From positions 1 through 5,140 of the forward strand of contig DASYCK010000234.1 in assembly GCA_036500205.1 (NCBI GenBank): DNA of 5,140 bases. The letters run 5' to 3'. How positions within the stretch are numbered: the first letter of the stretch is position 1; each line of letters starts with the position of its first letter. Source of the stretch: DASYCK01 sp036500205 (GTDB taxonomy: Bacteria > Myxococcota_A > Polyangia > Fen-1088). Under the pieces are notes generated by a model. It ran no database searches, was not told where the DNA came from, and saw only the letters and a list, made by a program, of their open reading frames with translations. The position numbers and the translations under genes are program-made. This document shows positions 1-5,140 of this stretch, piece by piece.

Positions 1-396
1 GATATCGAGTCGCTCCTCGACACGATCGACAGCAACTACCTCGGTTGGGCGAGCGCGATGGCTCCGAAGATCATGGGCGCTCCCGAGCAACCGCAGCTCT
101 CGGAGGAGCTGACGAACAGCTTCTGCCGGACCGATCCGGAGATCGCCAAGCAGTTCGCCCGCGTCACGTTCCTCTCGGACAATCGTGCGGACGTATCCCG
201 ACTTCGGGCGCCGACGCTGATCATTCAGTGCAACGACGATCTCATCGCCCCCGTCGCGGTGGGAGAGTATCTGCATCGAAACATCGCCGGCAGCACCTTG
301 AGCATCATCGAGAACATCGGTCACTGCCCGCATCTGAGCTCGCCGAGCGCCTGCTCGAAGGCCATCGATGACTTTCTGCGCCAGGAGCTTCTCTGA
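1..396 (+). CDS. rsbQ: RsbQ-like alpha/beta hydrolase, 3' part (5' end outside window)
   Basis: The reading frame is open from base 1 and ends at TGA 394-396, giving 131 residues, about the C-terminal half of a protein that is usually near 270 residues. From memory it aligns closely with B. subtilis RsbQ: an NYLGWA segment near the start, FCRTDPEIAKQFAR, FLSDNRADVSRL, then LIIQCNDDLIAP and GHCPHLSSP. The acidic member of the catalytic triad lies in the NDD motif (Asp codons 235-240) and the catalytic His is codon 322-324. The Ser nucleophile lies to the left of the window. RsbQ is a cytoplasmic serine hydrolase with a closed hydrophobic pocket that positively regulates the PAS phosphatase RsbP in energy-stress signalling; the plant receptors KAI2 and D14 are relatives. 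Here its stop codon overlaps the start of a PAS kinase, which supports a sensing role. Family assignment is confident; the ligand is unknown. Confidence 0.9.
   Translation, partial: DIESLLDTIDSNYLGWASAMAPKIMGAPEQPQLSEELTNSFCRTDPEIAKQFARVTFLSDNRADVSRLRAPTLIIQCNDDLIAPVAVGEYLHRNIAGSTLSIIENIGHCPHLSSPSACSKAIDDFLRQELL
383..396 (+). promoter_or_regulatory. Shine-Dalgarno and overlapping stop/start (CTGA) junction
   Basis: AGGAG at 383-387 lies inside the last codons of the RsbQ gene, five bases upstream of CTG 393-395. That codon overlaps the RsbQ stop TGA (394-396). The arrangement mimics the common ATGA coupling junction but with a CTG initiator, and implies translational coupling of hydrolase and kinase at a fixed ratio. 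The ATG at 368 is in another frame and does not open the kinase. Confidence 0.6.
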
Positions 397-1553
397 CAGC
401 CCCTCCGACACCGCCGCCTCCCGCGGTCGAGGCGCTCGCACTGCTGGACGCCGCCGCTTGCGGCCTGGTCCAGACCACGGAGGGGGGCGTCTTCATTCGA
501 GTCAACCACCTCTTCTGCAAGTGGCTGGGTTATGTGGCCGACGAGCTGGTCGGCCAGCGCAGATTCCAGGATCTGCTCACGGTGGGCGGACGAATATTTC
601 ATCAGACCCACTGGGCTCCCCTGCTGCAGATGCAGGGCTCGATCTCCGAGGTGAAGCTCGAGCTGCTTCACCGAGATGGCAGCACCATACCAATCGTCGT
701 GAACGCGCTGGTGCGTCTCGATGGTGGCGTCAAGGTTCACGAGATCGCCGCCTTCGTCGCGAGGGACCGCGACAAGTACGAGAAGGAGCTCGTCCTGTCG
801 CGCAAGCGGCTCGAGGATCTCGTTGCTCAGGCGACGAGGCTACAGGCCGAAGCCAAGGATCGTGCCGTGTTCGCCGAACAGATGATCGGGATCGTGAGCC
901 ACGATCTGAGGAATCCTCTCTCGAGCATTCAAATGGGGACCGCCCTCATGGGGCGTGGCGAGCTGTCCCTGAACCAACAGCGGGTGCTGGGGCGCATCTC
1001 GCGCTCGGCCGAAAGGGCGACGCGGCTGATCGCGGACCTTTTGGACTTCACGCAGGCGCGGCTTGGCCACGGGCTTGCCGTCACCGCGGAAGAGCTGGAT
1101 CTGCACGTTCTGGTGGCGGAGACGATCGAGGAGCTGACGACCATCTACCCGGCGCGCGCGCTGGTTCACCGGACGGTCGGGGCAGGCCCGTGCGTCGCGG
1201 ATGCGGATCGGCTGGCTCAGCTGATCGGGAACCTGGTGTCCAACGCGATGGCGTATGGCAGACCGGATCGACCGATCACCGTCGTCTCGACGATCGAGGG
1301 GGACCGCTTCTCGATCTCCGTTCACAACGAAGGTGCGCCGATCCCACCTGACGTCCAGACGACGCTGTTCCAGCCCATGACGAGAGGCACCGTCAGCGTT
1401 GGCGGCGGACGCAGTGTCGGCCTGGGTCTCTACATCGTGAACGAGATCGCCAAGGCCCACGGCGGCCAGGCGGCCGTGAAGTCGCTGGCTGAAAGCGGAA
1501 CGACCTTCAGCATCGCGTGCCCCGCGGTCACCCTCAGGGGAGCACGGCAATGA
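393..1553 (+). CDS. PAS-domain sensor histidine kinase coupled to RsbQ
   Basis: This encodes about 386 residues if it starts at CTG 393, and ends at TGA 1551-1553. Residues 12-125 form a PAS domain resembling that of B. subtilis RsbP (DAAACGLVQTTEGG, KWLGY, RDGSTIPIVVNALVR). A charged, probably coiled linker follows (about 126-157). The HisKA phosphoacceptor motif is VSHDLRNPL with His170. The ATPase domain has an N-box (IGNLVSNA, Asn284), a G1-type HNEGAPIPP around 312 with Asn in place of the usual Asp, and a GLGLYI G2 motif around 343. No membrane segment is visible, so the kinase should be cytoplasmic. I chose CTG because the PAS homology extends upstream of the first GTG (534), the in-frame stop is at 369-371, no ATG/GTG/TTG lies between, and AGGAG (383-387) sits five bases before the CTG. 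The substrate is probably a response regulator, which is not visible here. Confidence 0.9.
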   Translation: MTAPPTPPPPAVEALALLDAAACGLVQTTEGGVFIRVNHLFCKWLGYVADELVGQRRFQDLLTVGGRIFHQTHWAPLLQMQGSISEVKLELLHRDGSTIPIVVNALVRLDGGVKVHEIAAFVARDRDKYEKELVLSRKRLEDLVAQATRLQAEAKDRAVFAEQMIGIVSHDLRNPLSSIQMGTALMGRGELSLNQQRVLGRISRSAERATRLIADLLDFTQARLGHGLAVTAEELDLHVLVAETIEELTTIYPARALVHRTVGAGPCVADADRLAQLIGNLVSNAMAYGRPDRPITVVSTIEGDRFSISVHNEGAPIPPDVQTTLFQPMTRGTVSVGGGRSVGLGLYIVNEIAKAHGGQAAVKSLAESGTTFSIACPAVTLRGARQ

Positions 1554-1624
1554 CGGTCCGCTGAAGACAGACTTCGCTCGCGCGGCACTTGCCCTCTGCG
1601 ATGGCGGCTCTTATGTGTCCCCTC

Positions 1625-2089
1625 ATGAAGCGCGTACACGTCATCGACGAGATCACGAGCGGCATCGGGGCGGGACTGCTGGCCGGAGTCCTGGGGACGG
1701 CCGCCATGACCCTGGCCAGCACGCTGGAGATGAAGGTTCGTCACCGACCAGCGAGCAAGACGCCCGCCCAGGCCGCCGAGAAGACGCTGGACCTGAAGCC
1801 CGCCAGCGACGAAGCGGAAGCCCGTCTGTCCAACCTGGTGCACTGGACCTACGGCACCCTTTGGGGGCTGGCGCGGTCGGCGATCTCCGCCACTGGCCTT
1901 CGCGGTCCTCTCGCACCGGTCGCCCACCTGGCCGTGGTATGGGGCGCCTCGCTGGTCATGTTGCCGGCCCTGAAGCTGGCCGAGCCGATCACACGGTGGA
2001 GCGGCGGCGCCATCGGAGCCGACCTGCTTCATCACGCCGTCTACGCGGGCGCCGCCGACGCGACCTTCCGGCTCGTCGGTCCCCGCTGA
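1625..2089 (+). CDS. Small four-helix integral membrane protein, function unknown
   Basis: From ATG 1625 this encodes 154 residues ending at TGA 2087-2089. Four hydrophobic segments are visible: about 9-32 (GIGAGLLAGVLGTAAMTLAS), 72-92 (VHWTYGTLWGLARSAISA), 98-118 (PVAHLAVVWGASLVMLPAL) and 129-151 (IGADLLHHAVYAGAADATF). A polar loop at about 36-68 contains RPASKTPAQAAEKTL. The glycine-rich first helix, the VHWTYGTLWG motif and the LLHHAVYA motif recall uncharacterised small bacterial membrane proteins (DUF1440/YagU-like in general style), but I cannot name the family with certainty. In-frame ATGs at 1601 and 1613 and a TTG at 1589 are alternative starts; none has a convincing Shine-Dalgarno. 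The gene lies 71 bases after the kinase and 23 bases before the DUF488 gene, so co-transcription is plausible. Its role is unknown. Confidence 0.75.
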   Translation: MKRVHVIDEITSGIGAGLLAGVLGTAAMTLASTLEMKVRHRPASKTPAQAAEKTLDLKPASDEAEARLSNLVHWTYGTLWGLARSAISATGLRGPLAPVAHLAVVWGASLVMLPALKLAEPITRWSGGAIGADLLHHAVYAGAADATFRLVGPR

Positions 2090-2112
2090 CGAGAGGTGCT
2101 AGATTCGAGCGC

Positions 2113-2538
2113 GTGGTCAAGCTGAAGCGGGCCTACGAACCTCCGTCGCGCGGTGACGGCTATCGCGTCCTGGTCGAGCGACTGTGGCCGCGTGGCATCA
2201 AGAAGCAGGACTTGGTGCTGGACGAATGGCGCAAGGAGGTTGCGCCCAGCGGCGAGCTTCGCAAGTGGTTCGGCCACGACCCGGCGCGCTGGCGGGAGTT
2301 CAAGCTCCGCTATCGGGACGAACTGAAGGTGAGCGAGGCTTCGGCGGCGTTGCGCGCCTTGGCCGAGCGGGCGACGGGACGGACCCTCACCCTCGTTTTT
2401 TCGTCCCACGACACCGAGCACAACAACGCGATCGTCCTCAAGGAGCACATCGAGCGTCTGGCGCGGGTGCGTCCGAGCACTACCACGGCTGGCCTTCCCG
2501 TCAGGCGCCGTCGAGCGCCGTCGGATCGAGCTGGCTGA
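2113..2538 (+). CDS. DUF488 (YeaO-like) family protein
   Basis: This encodes 141 residues from GTG 2113 to TGA 2536-2538. It matches the DUF488 family, as in E. coli YeaO: KLKRAYEPPSRGDGYRVLVERLWPRGIKK at the N-terminus, LDEWRKEVAPSGELRKWF, a WREFKLRYRDEL segment, and the C-terminal TLTLVFSSHDTEHNNAIVLKEHIE. These are soluble cytoplasmic proteins of about 115-120 residues whose biochemical function is not established. This copy has an extra Arg/Pro-rich tail of about 25 residues beyond the usual end. The GTG start is chosen because family homology begins immediately after it; upstream AGAGG (2092-2096) is rather far away at 16 bases. The frame is open well upstream, so start choice relies on homology. 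It lies 23 bases after the membrane protein gene and is probably in the same transcript. Confidence 0.87.
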   Translation: MVKLKRAYEPPSRGDGYRVLVERLWPRGIKKQDLVLDEWRKEVAPSGELRKWFGHDPARWREFKLRYRDELKVSEASAALRALAERATGRTLTLVFSSHDTEHNNAIVLKEHIERLARVRPSTTTAGLPVRRRRAPSDRAG

Positions 2539-2545
2539 GCCGCGT

Positions 2546-2562
2546 TTTCGATTTGAACGAAA
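2546..2562. promoter_or_regulatory. AT-rich inverted repeat between DUF488 and secreted-protein genes
   Basis: TTTCG (2546-2550) and CGAAA (2558-2562) form a perfect five-base inverted repeat around a seven-base spacer, in the only conspicuously AT-rich patch of this GC-rich window and in a 49-base intergenic gap. It could be an operator, part of a promoter (TTGAAC at 2553-2558 resembles a -35 box, but a good -10 is not evident) or a weak terminator stem. The function is a guess. Confidence 0.25.
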
Positions 2563-2587
2563 TGCCGGTTTGCGGCGACATTGGGGC

Positions 2588-3382
2588 ATGAACGTACCCG
2601 CGAAGGGGGCATGCCTGATCGGACTGGGGGTCTTTCTGGCGTTGGTCGCGCGGCCCGCGTGCGCCGCCGACAGGCCGCTGCTGGTCGTGGTCGAGGCGCC
2701 CCCGGCGCTCGAGGTCGACGCCGCCGAGATTCGCCGCGCCATCGGCGCGGAGCTGCGCTCGGTGATGGTGGCGCCGATGAGGACATCGGCCCAAGCGCCT
2801 GAGCGCGCGCTGATCGTGGCGCTCGATCGGGAGCGCATCGCCATGTCTCTGCGGGTCGGCGACGCTACGCCCGTCACGCGCTCCATCCCCTCGCCGTCGG
2901 AACACGCCGCCCGGCTCCACGCCATCGCCTGGCTGGCCGGCAACCTGGCCCGCGATCAAGTGAGCCCCCTCTTCGCCGAGGTGGCAAGCGAGCCCCTACC
3001 GCCGCCGGCAGGTCCTGGCACGGACGGCGCGGCACCGCACTCTCCGCTTCGACCGACGCTCGAGCCCCCGCGGTTCGAGGCGCCCGCGGCGACGGTCACC
3101 GCTCACGTCGAACGGGAACCCGCGAGGCCGGCCACGTGGACGCTCGGCGTGGCGACCGGACCGGCCGTCAGCCTCTATCAGACGGGGCACACACTTCGGC
3201 AGTCCACCTTCGGATCCTGGCCAGCGAACGTCTGCGGATGGCGTCCCAGCTCGCGGCGCTGTGCCTGTCGCTGGGAAAGGTTCGTCGTGTCGAAGGCGTC
3301 AATAGGGGTCTGGATGACGTGCCTCGAAATGTCTCGCGCCGCACGGAAACACCTCGACCGAAGTGATGTCCGGGCTACGTGA
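2588..3382 (+). CDS. Sec-exported protein of unknown function, probably frameshifted near residue 198
   Basis: From ATG 2588 the frame encodes 264 residues ending at TGA 3380-3382. Residues 1-26 form a Sec signal peptide with a Lys at position 6, a hydrophobic core (LIGLGVFLALVA) and an ACA-AD cleavage site, so the product should be periplasmic or outer-membrane. Residues 30-135 look like a folded domain (LLVVVEAPPALEVDAAEIRRAIGAEL, ALIVALDRERIAMSLRV, HAIAWLAGNLARDQVSPL). A Pro-rich linker (about 136-182) leads into a beta-like stretch, TWTLGVATGPAVSLYQ, which may begin an outer-membrane barrel or similar domain. After about residue 198 the frame becomes rich in Trp, Cys and Arg (CGWRPSSRRCACRWERF) with lower G/C at third positions, unlike the earlier part. 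That suggests a frameshift or decayed 3' end. I do not recognise a named family; proteins of this style occur in myxobacteria. The start is supported by the signal peptide. Confidence 0.65.
   Translation: MNVPAKGACLIGLGVFLALVARPACAADRPLLVVVEAPPALEVDAAEIRRAIGAELRSVMVAPMRTSAQAPERALIVALDRERIAMSLRVGDATPVTRSIPSPSEHAARLHAIAWLAGNLARDQVSPLFAEVASEPLPPPAGPGTDGAAPHSPLRPTLEPPRFEAPAATVTAHVEREPARPATWTLGVATGPAVSLYQTGHTLRQSTFGSWPANVCGWRPSSRRCACRWERFVVSKASIGVWMTCLEMSRAARKHLDRSDVRAT
3181..3366 (+). pseudogene. Possible out-of-frame continuation of the secreted-protein gene
   Basis: In the other plus-strand frame, codons from 3181 read through HLRILASERLRMASQLAALCLSLGKV to a TGA at 3364-3366. Between 3232 and 3276 almost every codon in this frame ends in G or C, whereas the continuing frame of the upstream gene gives an improbable Trp/Cys/Arg-rich string. 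This fits a one-base deletion or two-base insertion near 3180, with the C-terminal domain left behind and ending early. It could also be non-coding. Confidence 0.35.
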
Positions 3383-3395
3383 CTCCGCGCCTGGG

Positions 3396-3432
3396 CGAGC
3401 CGACCGGCTCGACCGTGGGTGGACCCCGGTCG
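3396..3432. terminator. GC-rich hairpins in the convergent gene gap
   Basis: Two hairpins that share two bases lie between the convergent genes. The first is CGAGCC (3396-3401) / GGCTCG (3406-3411) with a GACC loop. The second is CGACCG (3410-3415) plus GGG (3417-3419) pairing with CCC (3424-3426) and CGGTCG (3427-3432), with one bulged T and a four-base loop. The second begins one base past the stop of the minus-strand TPR gene. Neither has a T-tract, so intrinsic termination is not proven; a role as a bidirectional transcript-end structure is inferred from position. Confidence 0.4.
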
Positions 3433-3433
3433 G

Positions 3434-4336
3434 TCACGGGGCGTCACCGGGGGCGGCGGCAGGAAGAGAAAGCGCGGCGGGAGCGGTCGGGGCTGGCTCG
3501 GTCACGGGGGGCGGCTGCACCGCCGCGTCCGCGTCGCCCGGTCGTGCCTGGCCCGCGCTCGAGGCGGTCACGGCCGGCCGCGCGCTCGCGTGGCTTCCTC
3601 GCAAGGCGGCGCGCGCCTCCGTCGCATGCCAGCCCCGCGGCGCGAGCGTCAGGTAGCGCCGGAAAGCACGGGCGGCGGCTTCGCCATGACCGGCCCGTTG
3701 CTCGGAGAGGCCGAGGATGGCCAGCCCGTCGACCTGCTTGGCGTCGAGCGCCAGGGTGCGCCGGGCCCACCCGCGCGCCTCGTCCAGATGGTCGCGCGCG
3801 TACTCGGCCTCGGCGACCCGAAGCGCCAGGCTGGCATCGTCCGGGTGTGCGTTGAACGCGGTGGTGCATGCCGCGGCGGCCGCGCGCCATCGCTTGCCCT
3901 GGTAGCTGTCGCGACAGGCGTCGGACAAAGCGGCGCCCGGTGCCGCCACGGGGGACGACTCTTTCGCGGCGGGGAGCTCCGCCACCGTCGCGGCCAGCGC
4001 TCCGCCCGAGGCGGGGACGGCCACGGGGGGGGCCTTCTCGATCGCCGCGGGCGCCCGCTTCGGAATGGTCGCGGCGGTCGCGGCGTTCGCGGCCCTCCCG
4101 GTGCGAACACGCGGCAACACGACGAGCCCGCCGATGACCACGGCCGCCGCGACGCCCACGACCACCGCTCGCGCCTGCCACGTGTCTCGGCGTGCCCGCT
4201 CGCGCGCGGCGAGCTGGGCGACCTTGATGGCCTCCAGCGACGCACGAACGGCCTCCGGCAACGGCCGCGCCGACGGAAGAACGTCCAGCACCGTCACCGG
4301 CGCGTCATCAACCACCTCGCCGAGATTTCCATTCAT
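3434..4336 (-). CDS. Membrane-anchored TPR protein, function unknown
   Basis: This encodes 300 residues from ATG 4336-4334 to TGA 3436-3434. Residues 1-56 are soluble, with a basic end (ARERARRDTWQAR). One transmembrane segment follows at 57-75 (AVVVGVAAAVVIGGLVVLP), then an Ala/Pro-rich linker (about 80-135). Roughly three TPR-like helical repeats occupy 138-235, including SYQGKRWRAAAAACTTAFNAHPDD, LALRVAEAEYARDHLDEARGWARRTLALDAK and LAILGLSEQRAGHGEAAARAFRRYLTLAP. The Ala/Pro-rich tail (about 247-300) looks disordered. Topology should be N-terminus in the cytoplasm and TPR domain in the periplasm (positive-inside inference). TPRs bind partner proteins; the partner is unknown. Cys141 and Cys157 flank the first repeat and could form a disulfide. 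The ATG overlaps the stop of the upstream hydroxylase gene as ATGA, so translation is probably coupled. The frame stays open upstream through the hydroxylase gene, but that extension does not read like a protein and is rejected. Confidence 0.78.
   Translation of the reverse strand: MNGNLGEVVDDAPVTVLDVLPSARPLPEAVRASLEAIKVAQLAARERARRDTWQARAVVVGVAAAVVIGGLVVLPRVRTGRAANAATAATIPKRAPAAIEKAPPVAVPASGGALAATVAELPAAKESSPVAAPGAALSDACRDSYQGKRWRAAAAACTTAFNAHPDDASLALRVAEAEYARDHLDEARGWARRTLALDAKQVDGLAILGLSEQRAGHGEAAARAFRRYLTLAPRGWHATEARAALRGSHASARPAVTASSAGQARPGDADAAVQPPPVTEPAPTAPAALSLPAAAPGDAP
4333..4336 (-). promoter_or_regulatory. ATGA translational-coupling junction
   Basis: On the minus strand the ATG of the TPR gene (4336-4334) overlaps the TGA of the hydroxylase gene (4335-4333). 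This four-base overlap normally indicates one operon with reinitiation at the junction. A GGTGG about 13 bases upstream is the only, rather distant, Shine-Dalgarno candidate, which makes dependence on upstream translation more likely. Confidence 0.7.
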
Positions 4337-5139
4337 CTGTCCATCGAGCCACCAGATGAGGTGCAGGGCAAATTTTTGCCTCTTCCGGGACGACCGCCCG
4401 GCGCGCGCGCGAACACCGACGACTGCTGGCCCCAGTAGCCTTCGGGCGCGCGGAAGCCGACCACGCCGGTGCGGATAGGCCAGCGCCCCTCGGGCGCGAA
4501 GAGCGTCCCGAACACTCGATCGATGATCGGCAGGTGCACGGCGAAGTTCTTGTCGATGGCGTCCGGGTCGACGGCGTGGTGCAGGTGGTGCAACCGCGGG
4601 GTCATGAGGAGCGGCTCGAGCCAGCGGAGCGACGGCCCGAAGTTCGCGTGGATGAACACCGCGTGAAAGGACGCGAACGTCACGTAGCCGAGGATGGCCG
4701 TCTGGGTGAAACCGAGCAAGGTCAGGGGCACCAGCACGAAGGCGCGCACGATGACGATCTCCGCCAGGTGAAGCCGCTCGCTGGCGAGCCAGTCCATGCG
4801 TTCGGTCGAGTGGTGCAGGCGGTGCAAGCGCCAGAACGAGGGGAAGCGGTGCGCGGCGCGGTGGATCCAGTAGAAGGCGAGGTCCGCCACGAACAGCACC
4901 AACGGCAGCTGTCCCCACAGAGGCAGCCGGCCCAGCGTCGCCGTGCCAAACGCCCGGTCGCGCAGCAACTGCCCCGGGAGCACGACCAGCGCGCTCACCA
5001 CCTGGATCGAGGCGTGTCCGACGAAGGTGTAGACTGCATCGGTCGACCATCCGCGCCGGAATACGCGCTGGGTCGGATCGCGGGGCGCGACGCGCTCGAG
5101 CGGCACGAACAGGGCGGTCATGAGCAAGGCGTTCAGCAG
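4333..5139 (-). CDS. Sterol desaturase / fatty acid hydroxylase family membrane protein (5' end may lie outside window)
   Basis: The frame is open to the right edge and ends at TGA 4335-4333. Counting from codon 5127-5125, the di-iron histidine motifs of the fatty acid hydroxylase superfamily are all present: HRAAH (89-93), HRLHH (102-106), a single His in FIHANFGP (160) and HHLHH (180-184). The family's DKNFAVHLPIIDRVFGTLF segment follows at 192-210. Hydrophobic stretches near 35-52, 72-88, 122-140 and 143-160 fit an integral membrane enzyme. Members use a non-haem di-iron centre and O2 to hydroxylate or desaturate lipid tails or sterols; the substrate here cannot be told. The tail after about 233 is Gly/Arg-rich and probably unstructured. 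No strong start is visible: the frame continues as LLNALLMTALFVPLERV to the edge, TTG 5127 or ATG 5121 are possible, and the true start may be beyond. It is followed by the TPR gene with an ATGA overlap. Confidence 0.9.
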   Translation of the reverse strand: MLNALLMTALFVPLERVAPRDPTQRVFRRGWSTDAVYTFVGHASIQVVSALVVLPGQLLRDRAFGTATLGRLPLWGQLPLVLFVADLAFYWIHRAAHRFPSFWRLHRLHHSTERMDWLASERLHLAEIVIVRAFVLVPLTLLGFTQTAILGYVTFASFHAVFIHANFGPSLRWLEPLLMTPRLHHLHHAVDPDAIDKNFAVHLPIIDRVFGTLFAPEGRWPIRTGVVGFRAPEGYWGQQSSVFARAPGGRPGRGKNLPCTSSGGSMDR

Positions 5140-5140
5140 G

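Noticed and set aside
368..1351. A plus-strand frame of 327 residues starting at ATG 368.
   Set aside because: Its product is low-complexity Arg/Gly/Ser and it overlaps the kinase, whose PAS, H-box and ATPase motifs are clear in the adjacent frame.
840..2035. Long minus-strand frames (840-1550 and 1430-2035) opposite the kinase and membrane protein.
   Set aside because: Both are opposite genes with recognisable domains or helices, and their translations are Arg/Gln/Pro-rich without motifs.
2504..2519. GGCGC/GCGCC hairpin near the end of the DUF488 gene.
   Set aside because: It lies within the coding sequence, is short, lacks a T-tract, and such stems are expected by chance at this GC content.
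2553..2582. A TTGAAC -35-like box with GACATT 18 bases downstream.
   Set aside because: The -10 match is poor and would leave only about six bases before the ATG at 2588, so it is not a convincing promoter.
3419..4438. A long plus-strand frame opposite the TPR gene.
   Set aside because: It is Arg/Gly-rich with no recognisable domain; it is an antisense artefact of high GC content.
3434..5050. A single minus-strand frame open for 538 residues spanning both minus-strand genes.
   Set aside because: Only the part from ATG 4336 reads as protein. The upstream part is an Arg/Pro/Ala-rich shadow of the hydroxylase, whose His motifs are in another frame.

Overview
This is a very GC-rich window with strong G/C preference at third codon positions and densely packed genes. 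The combination of an RsbQ/PAS-kinase pair, Ala/Pro/Arg-rich secreted and membrane-anchored proteins with a TPR domain, and a di-iron fatty acid hydroxylase suggests a Myxococcota-like (former deltaproteobacterial) genome. That placement is inferred from protein style and composition; there is no marker gene here.

Layout. The plus strand carries, in order: the 3' half of an RsbQ-like alpha/beta hydrolase (1-396); a PAS sensor histidine kinase (393-1553) that overlaps it by four bases and probably starts at CTG; a small four-helix membrane protein of unknown function (1625-2089); a DUF488/YeaO-family protein (2113-2538); and a Sec-exported protein of unknown function (2588-3382) whose last third looks frameshifted or decayed. 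A short gap with GC-rich hairpins (3383-3433) separates these from two genes on the minus strand: a sterol desaturase/fatty acid hydroxylase (4333-5139, open at the right edge) and a membrane-anchored TPR protein (3434-4336). These two overlap by ATGA and are probably translationally coupled.

How the genes fit together. The clearest functional unit is the left-hand pair. In Bacillus subtilis the hydrolase RsbQ works with RsbP, a PAS protein carrying a PP2C phosphatase, to report energy stress. Here the PAS domain resembles the RsbP PAS, but its output domain is a HisKA/HATPase kinase. The pair is therefore probably a small-molecule or energy-state sensor wired to phosphotransfer. No response regulator is visible, and the kinase stop codon overlaps an ATG that opens a frame of only four codons, possibly the relic of a lost downstream partner. 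The membrane protein and DUF488 gene lie close behind and could be co-transcribed, but nothing links them functionally. The two minus-strand genes form a separate operon, likely concerned with lipid modification plus an envelope-anchored TPR scaffold. I saw no tRNA, rRNA, insertion sequence or CRISPR array.
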